A stretch of 55,306 nucleotides of DNA from Hyphomicrobium sp. (lineage in GTDB: Bacteria > Pseudomonadota > Alphaproteobacteria > Rhizobiales > Hyphomicrobiaceae). The notes under the pieces were generated by a model. It worked only from the letters and a program-made list of their open reading frames with translations. It did no database searches and had not been told where the DNA came from. Both the position numbers and the translations under genes were made by a program. Below are positions 43,977 to 53,143 of the stretch, piece by piece (the first letter of the stretch is position 1; every line of letters starts with the position of its first letter). The stretch is taken from NCBI GenBank assembly GCA_022844105.1, contig JALHMJ010000015.1, positions 1 to 55,306 on the forward strand, in the 5' to 3' direction.

Positions 43977-44303
43977 TCAACCCGCCCGCGGTGCAAGCAG
44001 GATTATGGCCGCGCCGGCTAAACACGTTGCAGCGCCGAGCGCGTCGAAACGGTCGGGTCTCACACCCTCGACAGCCCACATCCACGCCAGCGAGGAAACA
44101 ATGTAAATGCCGCCATACGCTGCAAAAGCGCGCCCGGCCGCTTCGGTAGGGATAAGCGTAAGCAGCAGCGCGAATGCAATGAGCAAAGCCGTTCCAGGCA
44201 CGAGCCAAAGCGAGCTTGCACCCGACCTCAACCATGCCCAAAAGGCAAAACAGCCTCCGATTTCCGCCAAGGCCGCCAACCCGTATACAAGCAATGATTG
44301 CAT
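43977..44303 (-). CDS. YnfA family small membrane protein (UPF0060)
   Basis: A 108-residue protein with four hydrophobic helices. [37 protein letters not shown] and [12 protein letters not shown] are YnfA family segments. Some YnfA proteins act like small multidrug exporters, but the role here is unproven. The start at 44303 was chosen on homology; the TetR stop is 4 bp upstream, so it could be read from the regulator's transcript. Confidence 0.87.
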   Translation of the reverse strand: MQSLLVYGLAALAEIGGCFAFWAWLRSGASSLWLVPGTALLIAFALLLTLIPTEAAGRAFAAYGGIYIVSSLAWMWAVEGVRPDRFDALGAATCLAGAAIILLAPRAG

Positions 44304-44307
44304 CGAT

Positions 44308-44985
44308 TCAGTCCTTGCCACGGACAGGTCGGCACTTCCCCGCCGGCTTTTGCGCCAGCGTGGCGATGCCATCGAGGAGGATCTCGATCGATGTCTCAAA
44401 CACATCGCCCGCATCGAGCGTACGCAACGTCGGCAACAGTCGAGGCATGGTCGACAGACCGGGTGTGGCCTCGATCTCTTTCAACGCATCCGCGTCCGGC
44501 CGGCTTGTCAAGCCGCCAGCTTCACCAGCGCACAGCCCAAGCAAAGCGGCATAGAGACCGCATTCGACGGCCGGTAAAATCGAATCCGGCAAGCCGGCGT
44601 CGGAAAGTGCAGCGAACGTGTCGTCCGCCAGGACAAGATCCTGCGAACCGGTGGTCCAATACCGCATCAAAATCGGGAACGTGCGCGGATAGGTCTGCGC
44701 CACGGCCCGGTATTGTCGAGCCATGATGAGCAGCCGGTCGCGCCACGGCAACGAGCGGTCCGGCCGTTCGATACCCGCATGCAGCCGGTCCGCAACCGCG
44801 CGCTCCAATCCTTCCCGCGAGCCAAAATGATAAATCAACGCCGCAGGATCACAGCCGATTGCGCGAGCGGCCGCGCGCAGCGAGAAATTGTCCACTCCCG
44901 TGCGCTCCATCTCGGCGAGCACGGACGCAAGCAGCGTCGCGTCGTCCAAGCCGCGCTGACCCCGTGGCTGCTTCTTTTTCAACAC
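44308..44985 (-). CDS. TetR family transcriptional regulator
   Basis: A 225-residue regulator. The helix-turn-helix is in the segment [27 protein letters not shown] (about 34-60), and the rest is a ligand-binding helical domain. It is divergent from the MFS transporter gene. GTG 44985 is the first start and lies inside a TTCAACACTGTTGAA palindrome, so the repressor likely blocks its own initiation. A TTG directly after it is possible instead. Confidence 0.88.
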   Translation of the reverse strand: MLKKKQPRGQRGLDDATLLASVLAEMERTGVDNFSLRAAARAIGCDPAALIYHFGSREGLERAVADRLHAGIERPDRSLPWRDRLLIMARQYRAVAQTYPRTFPILMRYWTTGSQDLVLADDTFAALSDAGLPDSILPAVECGLYAALLGLCAGEAGGLTSRPDADALKEIEATPGLSTMPRLLPTLRTLDAGDVFETSIEILLDGIATLAQKPAGKCRPVRGKD

Positions 44986-44992
44986 TGTTGAA
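44978..44992. promoter_or_regulatory. Candidate TetR operator 1
   Basis: TTCAACACTGTTGAA is a perfect 7-bp inverted repeat with a central C. It overlaps the start codon of the tetR-like gene. An identical copy lies exactly 50 bp further on. Confidence 0.72.
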
Positions 44993-45027
44993 ATAAGACC
45001 CTTGCCATCTGCTTCTGACCATTCTAT

Positions 45028-45042
45028 TTCAACACTGTTGAA
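45028..45042. promoter_or_regulatory. Candidate TetR operator 2
   Basis: A second identical TTCAACACTGTTGAA, 15 bp before the MFS start. It overlaps a possible -10 (TATTTC, 45025-45030) that pairs with a -35-like TTGCCA (45002-45007) at 17-bp spacing. Binding here would block transporter transcription. Confidence 0.72.
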
Positions 45043-45057
45043 TAAAGGCAGTGGACC

Positions 45058-46224
45058 ATGAGCGCAAGCATTTCAGGGGTTAGGTCGGCGACAGAGCGCC
45101 GGAAAAGCCTGACCGCCGTCATCCTGTCCTGCTTCGGTGTCGGCATAGCCTTTGGCCTGGGTTATCCGCTGACCGCTGTGGTGCTGGAAGGCCGGGGAGA
45201 GCCGTCTTGGGTTATCGGCCTCGCCGGCGCGGCGCCCTCGCTTGCCATCCTGGCCTTGCTTCCAATACTGCCGCTCGCGGTCGCCCGTATTCGCCCTGCG
45301 ACGGCAATTATCCTGGGCTGCATGTGCTGCGCGGCAGCCTATGGATCACTTTACTTTCTCGAGTCCACCTGGGCCTGGATCGCGCTTCGCTTTCTCATGG
45401 GGGCGACCATCGCACTGCCGTGGATCGTCGGTGAAACATGGGTCAATCACATCGCCGACGACAGCCATCGCGCCCGGGTGATCTCCTTTTACGCCGTGTC
45501 GTTCTTCTCCGGCTTCGCTATAGGGCCGATTTTGCTTGAGCACTTTGGATCTGACGGGCCTTGGGCCTTTGTCATCGGGGCCGGTGGTGCACTTCTTGCG
45601 GCGCTGCCGATTTATATCGCCCGCGATCTGGCGCCCGATTTGGCCCATGAGCCCGCCACCGGTTTAATCGGCGGCATGCGGCTGGCGCCGGCGGCAATGG
45701 CCGGCGCGTTCCTCGGCGGCTACCTTGAGACGTCGCACTTTGCCTTGCTGCCAAACGTGGCCATCGCCGGCGGCATGGACGAGGCGACAGCGTTACGGCT
45801 CCTCACCGCTTTGATCGTCGGCGGGCTTTTGACACAGTACACCCTCGGCTGGCTTGCGGACCGCACGTCGCGCAAAACTCTGCTGGTGGCTCTCGGGCTC
45901 ATCTATGCCGCGCTGATCATCCTGCTCCCGCTCGTCCTCGGCACCCCCCGCCTCGCACTAGCCCTGATTTTCATCCTCGGCACCACCGTGATCGGTTTCT
46001 ACATGCTGGGGCTCGCAATGCTCGGCCAGGAAGTCGAACCGAGCCAACTTGCGACCGCCAACGCAGCGTTTATTCTCATGTACACCAGCGGCGGCATCGT
46101 CGGCCCGGCCATCTCAGGCGTTGTCATGACCGGCGGTCCCGTGTTCGGCTTCGTCACCTCCACCGCGATCGCCGCCCTCGTGTTCACAGCTGTCATTGCC
46201 TTCGCTCGCAGCCGCCCGGCATGA
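45058..46224 (+). CDS. MFS transporter
   Basis: A 388-residue major facilitator with about 12 helices. The conserved loop FLMGATIALPWIVGETWVNHIADDSHRARVISFY and the later ADRTSRK loop fit MFS exporters of the YcaD/sugar-efflux kind. Its promoter carries a TetR-type operator, as for many drug or metabolite exporters. The substrate is unknown. hisF follows 41 bp downstream but is unlikely to be functionally linked. Confidence 0.87.
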   Translation: MSASISGVRSATERRKSLTAVILSCFGVGIAFGLGYPLTAVVLEGRGEPSWVIGLAGAAPSLAILALLPILPLAVARIRPATAIILGCMCCAAAYGSLYFLESTWAWIALRFLMGATIALPWIVGETWVNHIADDSHRARVISFYAVSFFSGFAIGPILLEHFGSDGPWAFVIGAGGALLAALPIYIARDLAPDLAHEPATGLIGGMRLAPAAMAGAFLGGYLETSHFALLPNVAIAGGMDEATALRLLTALIVGGLLTQYTLGWLADRTSRKTLLVALGLIYAALIILLPLVLGTPRLALALIFILGTTVIGFYMLGLAMLGQEVEPSQLATANAAFILMYTSGGIVGPAISGVVMTGGPVFGFVTSTAIAALVFTAVIAFARSRPA

Positions 46225-46265
46225 AGCCTTGCCGCCGGCCGTCCACCTGCGCTAGTTGACGCAAC

Positions 46266-47039
46266 ATGAGCCTGAAAATTCGCATCATTCCCTGCCTCGA
46301 CGTCAAGGACGGCCGCGTCGTCAAAGGGGTCAACTTTGTCGATCTCGTCGATGCCGGTGATCCGGTGGAGGCCGCGGCCGCATACGACGCGGCCGGCGCG
46401 GACGAGCTATGCTTCCTCGACATCACGGCGAGCCACGAAAACCGTGACACAATCTTCGACATCGTCGAGCGCACGGCGGAGCGCTGCTTCATGCCCTTGA
46501 CGGTCGGTGGCGGCGTGCGCACCGTCGATGATATTCGCAAGCTCCTGGAAGCTGGCGCCGACAAGGTTTCGATCAACACCGCCGCCGTGTTCGATCGGCA
46601 GTTCGTCAAAGTCGCGAGCGAAAAATTCGGCGCCCAGTGCATCGTAGTCGCCATCGATGCAAAGAAAGTCTCTGCACCCGGCATGCCGGATCGCTGGGAG
46701 ATCTTCACCCACGGCGGCAGGAAGCCAACGGGCATCGACGCGGTGGCGTATGCAAAGGAGGTCGTCGCGCTTGGCGCGGGAGAACTATTGCTGACCTCGA
46801 TGGACCGAGACGGTACCAAAGCCGGCTTCGATATTGCTCTGACGCGGACCATCGCCGACGCCGTGCCCGTCCCCGTCATTGCCTCGGGAGGTGTCGGAAC
46901 ACTCGATCATCTCGTCGACGGCGTGAAAAGCGGACATGCCAGCGCCGTGCTCGCTGCATCCATCTTTCATTTCGGCACATATACGATTGCCGAAGCCAAG
47001 GCCCATCTGCTGCGCGCGGGAATAGCTATCCGGACTTGA
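46266..47039 (+). CDS. hisF: Imidazole glycerol phosphate synthase, cyclase subunit
   Basis: A 257-residue TIM barrel that joins PRFAR and ammonia to make imidazole glycerol phosphate and AICAR. Asp12 ([15 protein letters not shown]) is one catalytic acid, and the second lies in [37 protein letters not shown] and [14 protein letters not shown] are family phosphate-binding loops. Its partner hisH is about 40 kb upstream. hisA, hisE and hisI are not seen here, so the pathway genes are dispersed. Confidence 0.96.
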   Translation: MSLKIRIIPCLDVKDGRVVKGVNFVDLVDAGDPVEAAAAYDAAGADELCFLDITASHENRDTIFDIVERTAERCFMPLTVGGGVRTVDDIRKLLEAGADKVSINTAAVFDRQFVKVASEKFGAQCIVVAIDAKKVSAPGMPDRWEIFTHGGRKPTGIDAVAYAKEVVALGAGELLLTSMDRDGTKAGFDIALTRTIADAVPVPVIASGGVGTLDHLVDGVKSGHASAVLAASIFHFGTYTIAEAKAHLLRAGIAIRT

Positions 47040-47143
47040 ACTAGATCATTGATGCGGGCAATAATTCGCATCTAAACAATCAATTTCCATAATCTTTATC
47101 GCAGCGTGGTAACCCCCCATGTTCAACTCATGGAGGTCCGCTC

Positions 47144-47629
47144 ATGAAGTACGCTGCCTGTCTAGCCACCGCCCTGCTCATTCCACTGCCAGCCTTGGCG
47201 AATGAACCCGCGACGGCTGCAAAGACCGCGACATGCTCACCTGTAACGGAAAGTGAGATCGCCGCCCTTTTCGATAAATGGAATGCGACGCTCGCGACGA
47301 AGGACCCGACCAAGGTCGCGTCGCTATATGCCGCCGACGCCGTCCTTCTGCCAACCGTGTCCAACACAGCGACAACGCCGGACGAAATAAAGACCTACTT
47401 CGTCAACTTTCTGAAGCTCGAACCGCAGGGCAAGATCAACACCCGCAAGATCGACATCGGCTGCAACCAGGCTTTTGACGTCGGCACGTACACGTTCTCG
47501 GTCAAATCAAGTGACGGCAAGCCGTCCACGGTCGCCGCCCGCTACAGCTACTTCTACGAAGTCAGAAATGGCGAGTGGAAGATCGTGCATCACCACTCGT
47601 CTAAATTGCCCGCCGAAAAAACAAACTGA
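47144..47629 (+). CDS. Secreted SnoaL-like / SgcJ-EcaC family protein
   Basis: A 161-residue protein with a signal peptide (about 1-19, ALANE). The mature part is an NTF2-like cone: ALFDKWNATLATKDPTKVASLYAADAVLLP, then YSYFYEVRNGEWKIVHHHSS. This family includes SgcJ/EcaC and DUF4440 proteins; catalysis is not established. It lies convergent with nth. I see only a weak inverted repeat (AGGCCG/CGGCCT) in the gap that follows. Confidence 0.82.
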   Translation: MKYAACLATALLIPLPALANEPATAAKTATCSPVTESEIAALFDKWNATLATKDPTKVASLYAADAVLLPTVSNTATTPDEIKTYFVNFLKLEPQGKINTRKIDIGCNQAFDVGTYTFSVKSSDGKPSTVAARYSYFYEVRNGEWKIVHHHSSKLPAEKTN

Positions 47630-47672
47630 CAAACCTGATCCCAGGCCGGTGCACGAACATCGGCCTGCCGGC

Positions 47673-48428
47673 CTAAATCCGCTTGTCTCGCGAAAAGCAC
47701 AGATCGGAGATAACGCACGTCTCGCACAGCGGTCGCACGGCCTTACACGTGTACCGCCCGTGCAGAATGAGCCAGTGATGCGCGTGCATCATGTAGGCCG
47801 TGGGCACTATTTTCACCAGATCGGCTTCGACAGCATCCGGCGTCTTGCCCCGCGACAGCCAGAGGCGATGCGACACGCGAAATACGTGCGTGTCGACGGC
47901 CATGGTCGGCTCGCCAAACGCCATGTTCAGTACGACGTTGGCGGTCTTTCGTCCAACACCCGGCAGCGATTGCAACAGATCCCGATCATGCGGCACCGCG
48001 CCGCCATGCTCCGCAATCAGCTTCTCCGATAGGAGAATGACGTTCTTGGCTTTGTTGCGAAAAAGCCCGATGGTCTTGATGCAATCGCGGAGCTTGTCTT
48101 CTCCCAACGCCAGCATTTTCTGCGGGCTGTCCGCCACCTGAAACAGCGCCCGCGTCGCTTTATTGACGCCGGCATCGGTGGCTTGTGCCGAAAGCACGAC
48201 GGCCACGAGAAGGGTAAATGGGTTGGTGTGTTCGAGTTCGCCTTTGGGTTCCGGGTTCTTTTTGTAAAATCGGAAGAAAATGTCGCCGACTTCCTCCGGC
48301 GTGCGCCTGCGTGGCCGCGGGCGCGGCCGCGCCTTGACCTTGCCAACACAAACTTCTTCCGTCTGAATGGCCCCAGAAACGTTCCCTCGTAAAGTGGACT
48401 TCCCTTTTCGCGCGGACAAGCGTTTCAT
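47673..48428 (-). CDS. nth: Endonuclease III
   Basis: A 251-residue DNA glycosylase/AP lyase for oxidised pyrimidines. It has the helix-hairpin-helix LPGVGRKTANVV, catalytic Lys161 and Asp179 (AVDTHVFRV), and 4Fe-4S ligands Cys228, Cys235, Cys238 and Cys244 (C-x6-C-x2-C-x5-C). A basic Arg/Lys-rich N-terminal extension of about 40 residues distinguishes it from the 211-residue E. coli protein. MKRLSARKGK is the best start. It is divergent from the DUF2244 gene. Confidence 0.95.
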   Translation of the reverse strand: MKRLSARKGKSTLRGNVSGAIQTEEVCVGKVKARPRPRPRRRTPEEVGDIFFRFYKKNPEPKGELEHTNPFTLLVAVVLSAQATDAGVNKATRALFQVADSPQKMLALGEDKLRDCIKTIGLFRNKAKNVILLSEKLIAEHGGAVPHDRDLLQSLPGVGRKTANVVLNMAFGEPTMAVDTHVFRVSHRLWLSRGKTPDAVEADLVKIVPTAYMMHAHHWLILHGRYTCKAVRPLCETCVISDLCFSRDKRI

Positions 48429-48459
48429 GTCGACGAACCTTTGAGCAACGTGCCGCGAC

Positions 48460-48963
48460 ATGACGCAAATCTCAACACCAACGCAAGAACCCCGGCTCTT
48501 CAGCGCCATTTTGCACCCGCACCGGTCGCTGTCGAATACGAACTTCCTCATTTTGCTGGGCTTCATCGGCGTCGTCAGCTTCGTTACAGGCGTGGCTTTC
48601 ACGCTGATGGGCGCCTGGCCGGTCATGGGGTTCTATGGTCTCGACGTTCTGGCGATCTACTTCGCATTCAAGATCAATTATCGCGCCGGCAAAGCCTACG
48701 AACTGATCGAGCTGTCACCGGAACTTCTAAAGATCACGCAGGTCCAGCCCTCAGGCCGCAGCCGCAGCTTCGATTTCAACCCCTACTGGGTGAAAGTGCT
48801 GTTGAACGAATGGCCGGACGGCAGCGCCGATTTAAAGCTGGCGCTGCACGGTAACGAGTTCGAATTTGCCAGATTTCTCAACGCGGAGGAAAAGAAGGAT
48901 TTTGCTCAGGCCCTTCGCGGGGCGCTGACCAACGCGCGCTCCGCGCCGGCAGCAATGGGCTAG
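48460..48963 (+). CDS. DUF2244 membrane protein
   Basis: A 167-residue protein with two membrane helices (about 28-48 and 51-70). FSAILHPHRSLSNTNFLIL and GLDVLAIYFAFKINYRAGKAYE are DUF2244 signatures. The function is unknown. It is divergent from nth. Its stop shares the palindrome CTAG with the stop of the convergent small gene. Confidence 0.85.
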   Translation: MTQISTPTQEPRLFSAILHPHRSLSNTNFLILLGFIGVVSFVTGVAFTLMGAWPVMGFYGLDVLAIYFAFKINYRAGKAYELIELSPELLKITQVQPSGRSRSFDFNPYWVKVLLNEWPDGSADLKLALHGNEFEFARFLNAEEKKDFAQALRGALTNARSAPAAMG

Positions 48964-49169
48964 TCGTCGAGCATGGCCAGTGCAGCCCGCCGCTCATTCG
49001 GCTTGAGCTTGAGAAATTGAGCCCGTGCAGCCTTCACGTCCTTCTCAGTCCCGGTCTCGGCAGCTTTCTTAAGTGCGACCGTCGCTGGATGGTCCGCGCT
49101 GCAGATAAACGTCAGCGCCTGACCAAGCCGGCCCATCATGGCAGCATCGAATTTGGGCTCATCGCTCAC
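48960..49169 (-). CDS. Small conserved hypothetical protein
   Basis: A 69-residue, mostly helical, soluble protein (MSDEPKFDAAMMGRLGQAL; FLKLKPNERRAALAML at the end). Its ATG overlaps the gloA stop by 4 nt (ATGA), so it is translationally coupled to gloA, which supports its being real. I do not recognise the family. Confidence 0.7.
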   Translation of the reverse strand: MSDEPKFDAAMMGRLGQALTFICSADHPATVALKKAAETGTEKDVKAARAQFLKLKPNERRAALAMLDD

Positions 49170-49561
49170 TTGAACCGGCCGCGGCGCTGGAGCACTTCGA
49201 TCTTGTATCCGTCCGGATCATCGATGAAGAAGAACCGTCCGAACGGCTGCCCGTCGTGTGTCATCTCCTTGATGTCCTTCGGCTGGAACCCCGCAGCCTT
49301 GATCCGCGCGTGTTCCGCTTCGAGATCGTCAACGACAAAGGCAACGTGACCGTATCCATCGCCGAGTTGATACGGATCGGCACGGCCCTTGTTGACCGTC
49401 AATTCAACTTCGAAATCGTTCTCGGGATTGCTCATGTAGGTCAGCGAGAAATCGGGCCATTCGCGGCGGTCTGCAACGTTCAATCCAAAGCACTTCGAAT
49501 AGAAGTCGACCGACCGCGCCTCATCGAGTACCCGCAGCATCATGTGAACAGTTTTGGCCAT
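49166..49561 (-). CDS. gloA: Lactoylglutathione lyase (glyoxalase I) family
   Basis: A 131-residue VOC-fold enzyme that isomerises the methylglyoxal-glutathione adduct to S-lactoylglutathione. MAKTVHMMLRVLDEARSVDFY, the metal-ligand Glu in VELTVNKG, His in YGHVAFVVDD and Glu in YKIEVLQ fit the family. The start at 49561 has GGAG 8 nt upstream; ATG 49579 is less likely. It forms the first half of the pathway completed by gloB at 17.6 kb. Confidence 0.9.
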   Translation of the reverse strand: MAKTVHMMLRVLDEARSVDFYSKCFGLNVADRREWPDFSLTYMSNPENDFEVELTVNKGRADPYQLGDGYGHVAFVVDDLEAEHARIKAAGFQPKDIKEMTHDGQPFGRFFFIDDPDGYKIEVLQRRGRFK

Positions 49562-49575
49562 GTCGTTTGCTCCGC

Positions 49576-50184
49576 TCAAAGCCAGGGACGTGTCGAGGCG
49601 GCCCTATCCTCATATGATTTGATCGCGTCCTGCTTCTGCAATGTCAGACCGACCGCGTCGAGACCGTTCAACAGGCAGTGCTTCCGGAAAGGATCGACGT
49701 CGAACTTGATCACGCCGCCGTCCGGCCCGCGGATTTCCTGAGCTTCGAGATCGACCGTCACGGTCGCGTTCGACCCGCGCTGCGCATCGTCCATCAGCCG
49801 GTCGACGTCCGCCTGCGGCAGCTTGATCGGCAGAATACCGTTCTGGAAGCAGTTGTTGTAGAAAATGTCGGCGAAGTCCGGCGCGATGACACAGCGAATT
49901 CCGAAATCAAGCAGAGCCCACGGCGCATGCTCACGTGATGACCCGCAGCCGAAATTTTCGCCCGTAACAAGGATCGTCGCGTTGCGGTAGGCCGGCTTGT
50001 TCAGCACGAAGTCCGGGATCTCGGCCCCCGTCGCATTGTCATAACGCATTTCGAAGAACAGCGACGTCCCAAGTCCTGTGCGCTTGATTGTTTTCAGGAA
50101 CTGTTTGGGGATGATCATATCGGTGTCGATATTGCGCAACGGCAATGGAGCGGCAACACCGGTGAGCTTGACGAATTTGTCCAT
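49576..50184 (-). CDS. leuD: 3-isopropylmalate dehydratase, small subunit
   Basis: A 202-residue subunit of isopropylmalate isomerase (leucine synthesis). [41 protein letters not shown] and [13 protein letters not shown] are LeuD motifs. GAGG 6 nt before ATG 50184 sets the start. leuC is not in the window. Confidence 0.96.
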   Translation of the reverse strand: MDKFVKLTGVAAPLPLRNIDTDMIIPKQFLKTIKRTGLGTSLFFEMRYDNATGAEIPDFVLNKPAYRNATILVTGENFGCGSSREHAPWALLDFGIRCVIAPDFADIFYNNCFQNGILPIKLPQADVDRLMDDAQRGSNATVTVDLEAQEIRGPDGGVIKFDVDPFRKHCLLNGLDAVGLTLQKQDAIKSYEDRAASTRPWL

Positions 50185-50210
50185 CGCGTCCTCTTGTGCA
50201 GGCGCGGATG

Positions 50211-50654
50211 TCACGCCCTCAATGCATCGGCCAGTGCCCGAAAGTAGCCCTCCGCCGCCGTCAGCCTGTCAACGGCAGCGTGGTGCCGATTGGCTGGAAG
50301 CATGACCGGATAAACCATACCCGTCTCGGACGGGCGCAGCTGTTCAAGGCGCCTTTTAACGCCAGCGAGCTTGCGCCCGTCAAGATGGCGTTGCAGCACG
50401 CCGACAATCGTCTCGAGATAACCCGACAACCGGCCGAATTCCCGGACCAGCGCCCGTTGCGCCGGACCGTTCACCGGCTCCGCTTCCAGCAGGTGATGTG
50501 CTTCGGCGGCCCGCGCCAGCGTCGCCGCGATTTCTTCGGCGTAAAGAGCAACCTTCTCCCGCCGCACGCCGTCCAGCTTCATCAGCTGCCCGATCCAGCG
50601 ATGCAGCACCTCAGCCAATGCCAGAATACGCTTTGAATAGTCAGGAACCCGCAT
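50211..50654 (-). CDS. Conserved hypothetical protein, helical
   Basis: A 147-residue, largely helical and basic protein starting [21 protein letters not shown] see no signal peptide, membrane segment or known motif. It sits 26 bp upstream of leuD on the same strand, so it is probably in the same transcript. A further 36 open codons upstream look non-coding. Confidence 0.6.
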   Translation of the reverse strand: MRVPDYSKRILALAEVLHRWIGQLMKLDGVRREKVALYAEEIAATLARAAEAHHLLEAEPVNGPAQRALVREFGRLSGYLETIVGVLQRHLDGRKLAGVKRRLEQLRPSETGMVYPVMLPANRHHAAVDRLTAAEGYFRALADALRA

Positions 50655-50734
50655 CGCGTGCCTCGCCGCAAAGCCGGCCGGCGGCCGGGATCTATGCGGC
50701 CAGTCTAGAAGCGCGGTCGTAGGCGGGGACAACC

Positions 50735-51250
50735 TCAGCGGATCGTAGGGTCTGCGTAGCACTTGCGCATGTACTCGCAGCGGTGCGAGCCAGACAGATG
50801 CATGCTGGATCCCTTCGCCGGCGAGATGAACTTACAGACCTCGTCCAGCCCTTCTTCCGTCAGCCAGCCTTGGCGCCGCCCGCGTTGCACCGCAAAGCAA
50901 TCGGCCGTCTCCTCATCGGGGCCCCGAAACTGATGCCCGCATTCGTGGGCATAGATCCACATCTTCACGGGCGTCGAGACCCGATCGACCAGTCTTGGGT
51001 TGATAATGAGAAACCCCGGAAAAGCGGCGCCGTAATCGTCCAAATTGTTGTCGATCACCGTCGGACGCTGTCCACAAACCTGCCGGCGCCCGTCGAGCTT
51101 TAATTCGCCGGGTTTTAAGATCGGCGCACCGCCGACATGCGCTGCATACTCCTCCGGCGTTGGAATGGGATCGTCCGCAAAACATGGACTTGCCAAAACA
51201 AGCATCGCTCCAGCGACGAGCACGACGAGCGATTGGAGGCATAAAGTCAT
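50735..51250 (-). CDS. Secreted HExxH-type zinc metalloprotease-like protein
   Basis: A 171-residue protein with a signal peptide (about 1-25, CFADD). The zinc motif HECGH (102-106) is followed by GPDEETADCFAVQRG, in which Glu114 or Asp117 could be the third ligand, an arrangement like M48-type gluzincins. Seven cysteines, including several in the C-terminal third, suggest disulfides. I cannot place the family. Neighbour on the same strand: another zinc metallopeptidase. Confidence 0.72.
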   Translation of the reverse strand: MTLCLQSLVVLVAGAMLVLASPCFADDPIPTPEEYAAHVGGAPILKPGELKLDGRRQVCGQRPTVIDNNLDDYGAAFPGFLIINPRLVDRVSTPVKMWIYAHECGHQFRGPDEETADCFAVQRGRRQGWLTEEGLDEVCKFISPAKGSSMHLSGSHRCEYMRKCYADPTIR

Positions 51251-51381
51251 GATAAACCCGGATAATTACGAACTAAGACGGCCTACCGACACCGCTGCGA
51301 TCTAGCATCGCCTACCCGCGGTTGCGGTGCAAGAGGCCGCCGCCGTGATAGCCTGGGTGTGGCGACAATGTCGAACTTGGC

Positions 51382-51798
51382 TCACCCAAGCGCCTCGTTC
51401 TCAATCTCTTCCATGTCGCCGTCCGAAAACCCGAAGTGATGGCCAATTTCGTGCACCAGAACATGGGTAATGAGATCGCCAAGCGTTTCCCCCTCGTCCG
51501 CCCAATAGTCGAGGATCGCACGTCGATATAAAAACACCATGTCGGGCTCGCGCGGCGTATCGGTCAGGCTTTTTTGGTCCAAGCTGACGCCCTGATAAAG
51601 CCCCATCAGGTCAAAGGGGCTTTCGATGCCCAATTCGTCGAGCACTTCGTCAATGGCAAAATCTTCGCACCGTATAACGAGATCCCCACACATCTGCCGG
51701 AACTCCGCCGGCAGACGGTTCCATGCCAGGGTCGCTAACCGCTCGAAATCGGCTAATGTCGGGGCCGTGGCTGATCCCCAGTCGAAGTCGTCAGCCAT
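51382..51798 (-). CDS. Metallopeptidase family protein (zincin-like, PF06262 type)
   Basis: A 138-residue cytoplasmic minimal metallopeptidase. The C-terminal HVLVHEIGHHFGFSDGDM has HEIGH at 116-120 and Asp127 as third ligand. LPAEFRQMCGDLVIRCEDF is typical of the N-terminal half. No target is known. The 239 bp between it and the next gene on the other strand hold no feature I can support. Confidence 0.85.
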   Translation of the reverse strand: MADDFDWGSATAPTLADFERLATLAWNRLPAEFRQMCGDLVIRCEDFAIDEVLDELGIESPFDLMGLYQGVSLDQKSLTDTPREPDMVFLYRRAILDYWADEGETLGDLITHVLVHEIGHHFGFSDGDMEEIENEALG

Positions 51799-52037
51799 GG
51801 CGATGTCTGCTCCTCAAGCGGCCCGGGCAGGAGTTTCTGCGGCGCACCCTGGCCGGGCGCTGCCGGGGCGCGCGCCTTAGCACCATGTCAATCAGGCAAC
51901 AAGAAGAAGCTGGGAACGGCGTCACGCATCGCAGGCGGCAGGGGCTGCGACCGCGCGCCTCCTCCCGGCCCGCGCGAGAGTGGTATTGTACCATTTCTCG
52001 TCCGGGAACTCCGGTCGCAAGTGGCGGTTTCTTCCGT

Positions 52038-53003
52038 ATGTTACAAAGTATCGAATTCGCACCGTCGTCAGGCCGGCAAACTGTGTTGCCCCACAAGCGC
52101 GTTATTGGCCCTCCGCCTGGCCCTCGTGTATGGGCCCCGGTGGAAGTCCCCGACCTCTCCGATCTGAGCCGCCGCTCGCCGCAACGAGCCGGCGACATGG
52201 CGTTTCGCAATTTCTGTGAACCCAATCGGTCGGAGCGCCGCGAGGCCGGTCATGCGTTTCTCGTCCGGCGCGCACGGCGCTTCCTAAACGATGCGCGCAG
52301 GCTAACAGTCGCCTCACCACATGGCGAGATCCCGGTCTACGTCTTTGAACCCGAAGATAGGCCGCCTCGCGCAACCGTTCTCGTAGCGCATGGCTGGACA
52401 GCAGAAGCATCCTTTATGACGCTGTTCGGCGAACGTTTGCGCCACTTGGGTGCTCGCGCCGTGCTGCTTGACGCCCCTGCACATGGCAAATGTCAGCGCA
52501 CCCGCGCGAGCCTGGTCGACTACACCCAATCTGTCCTTCGCGTCGCCGAAGCCTTTCAACCAGATTTTGCGCTTGGCCACTCGATGGGTTGTTTCGCCGT
52601 TCTTCATGCAGGCGGCGGCGGCCCCCCATTCCGTCGCAAGTACGACTTCAAGCGCTACGTTTTGATCGGTCCACCCAACGAGTTCGGCCAGATTACACGG
52701 GAGTTTGCCGACGCCCGCCATATGACGGATGCGGCTCGCACGACCTTCGAACGGCATTTGGAGCGCGTGGCCCATCGACCTTTGCCGACGTTTACAGCCT
52801 CGCATCTGCTGCGTAGTACCAACCGGCCGGCACTCCTCATCCACTCCAGGGACGACGCCGAAGTCCCCATCGCCAATTCCGAGGCGATTATCTCGACCTA
52901 CCCCGCAGCGGAACTCGCCGCATTCGATGGGCTTGGACACCGAAAACTGCTGTCCGCACCGCCGGTTGTGCGCGCGGCTGTTACATTTCTGATGAACCCC
53001 TGA
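52038..53003 (+). CDS. Alpha/beta hydrolase
   Basis: A 321-residue hydrolase. The oxyanion strand is VLVAHGWTAEASFMTLFGERL, the nucleophile Ser182 is in GHSMGC, Asp is in HSRDDAEVP and His in GLGHRKLL. It resembles cytoplasmic esterase-like proteins of Hyphomicrobiales. The start is uncertain: ATG 52038 fits homology-like sequence, though ATG 51885 opens the same frame. Confidence 0.82.
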   Translation: MLQSIEFAPSSGRQTVLPHKRVIGPPPGPRVWAPVEVPDLSDLSRRSPQRAGDMAFRNFCEPNRSERREAGHAFLVRRARRFLNDARRLTVASPHGEIPVYVFEPEDRPPRATVLVAHGWTAEASFMTLFGERLRHLGARAVLLDAPAHGKCQRTRASLVDYTQSVLRVAEAFQPDFALGHSMGCFAVLHAGGGGPPFRRKYDFKRYVLIGPPNEFGQITREFADARHMTDAARTTFERHLERVAHRPLPTFTASHLLRSTNRPALLIHSRDDAEVPIANSEAIISTYPAAELAAFDGLGHRKLLSAPPVVRAAVTFLMNP

Positions 53004-53143
53004 CCGGCCATTTGCCCGGGGCTCGCGAATCCGCCGCCACAGCGCTATATGAGCGGACGCGAAACTCGATCCGTCGCACCAACGATCCGTGTGGCGGGGT
53101 GTCAAACGCGGGGCTTTTGCCGCCACGCCGCCGGGAACTCATC

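Noticed and set aside
47040-47143. Terminator after hisF (GATGCG/CGCATC)
   Set aside because: The stem is only 6 bp with a 10-nt loop and no T run.
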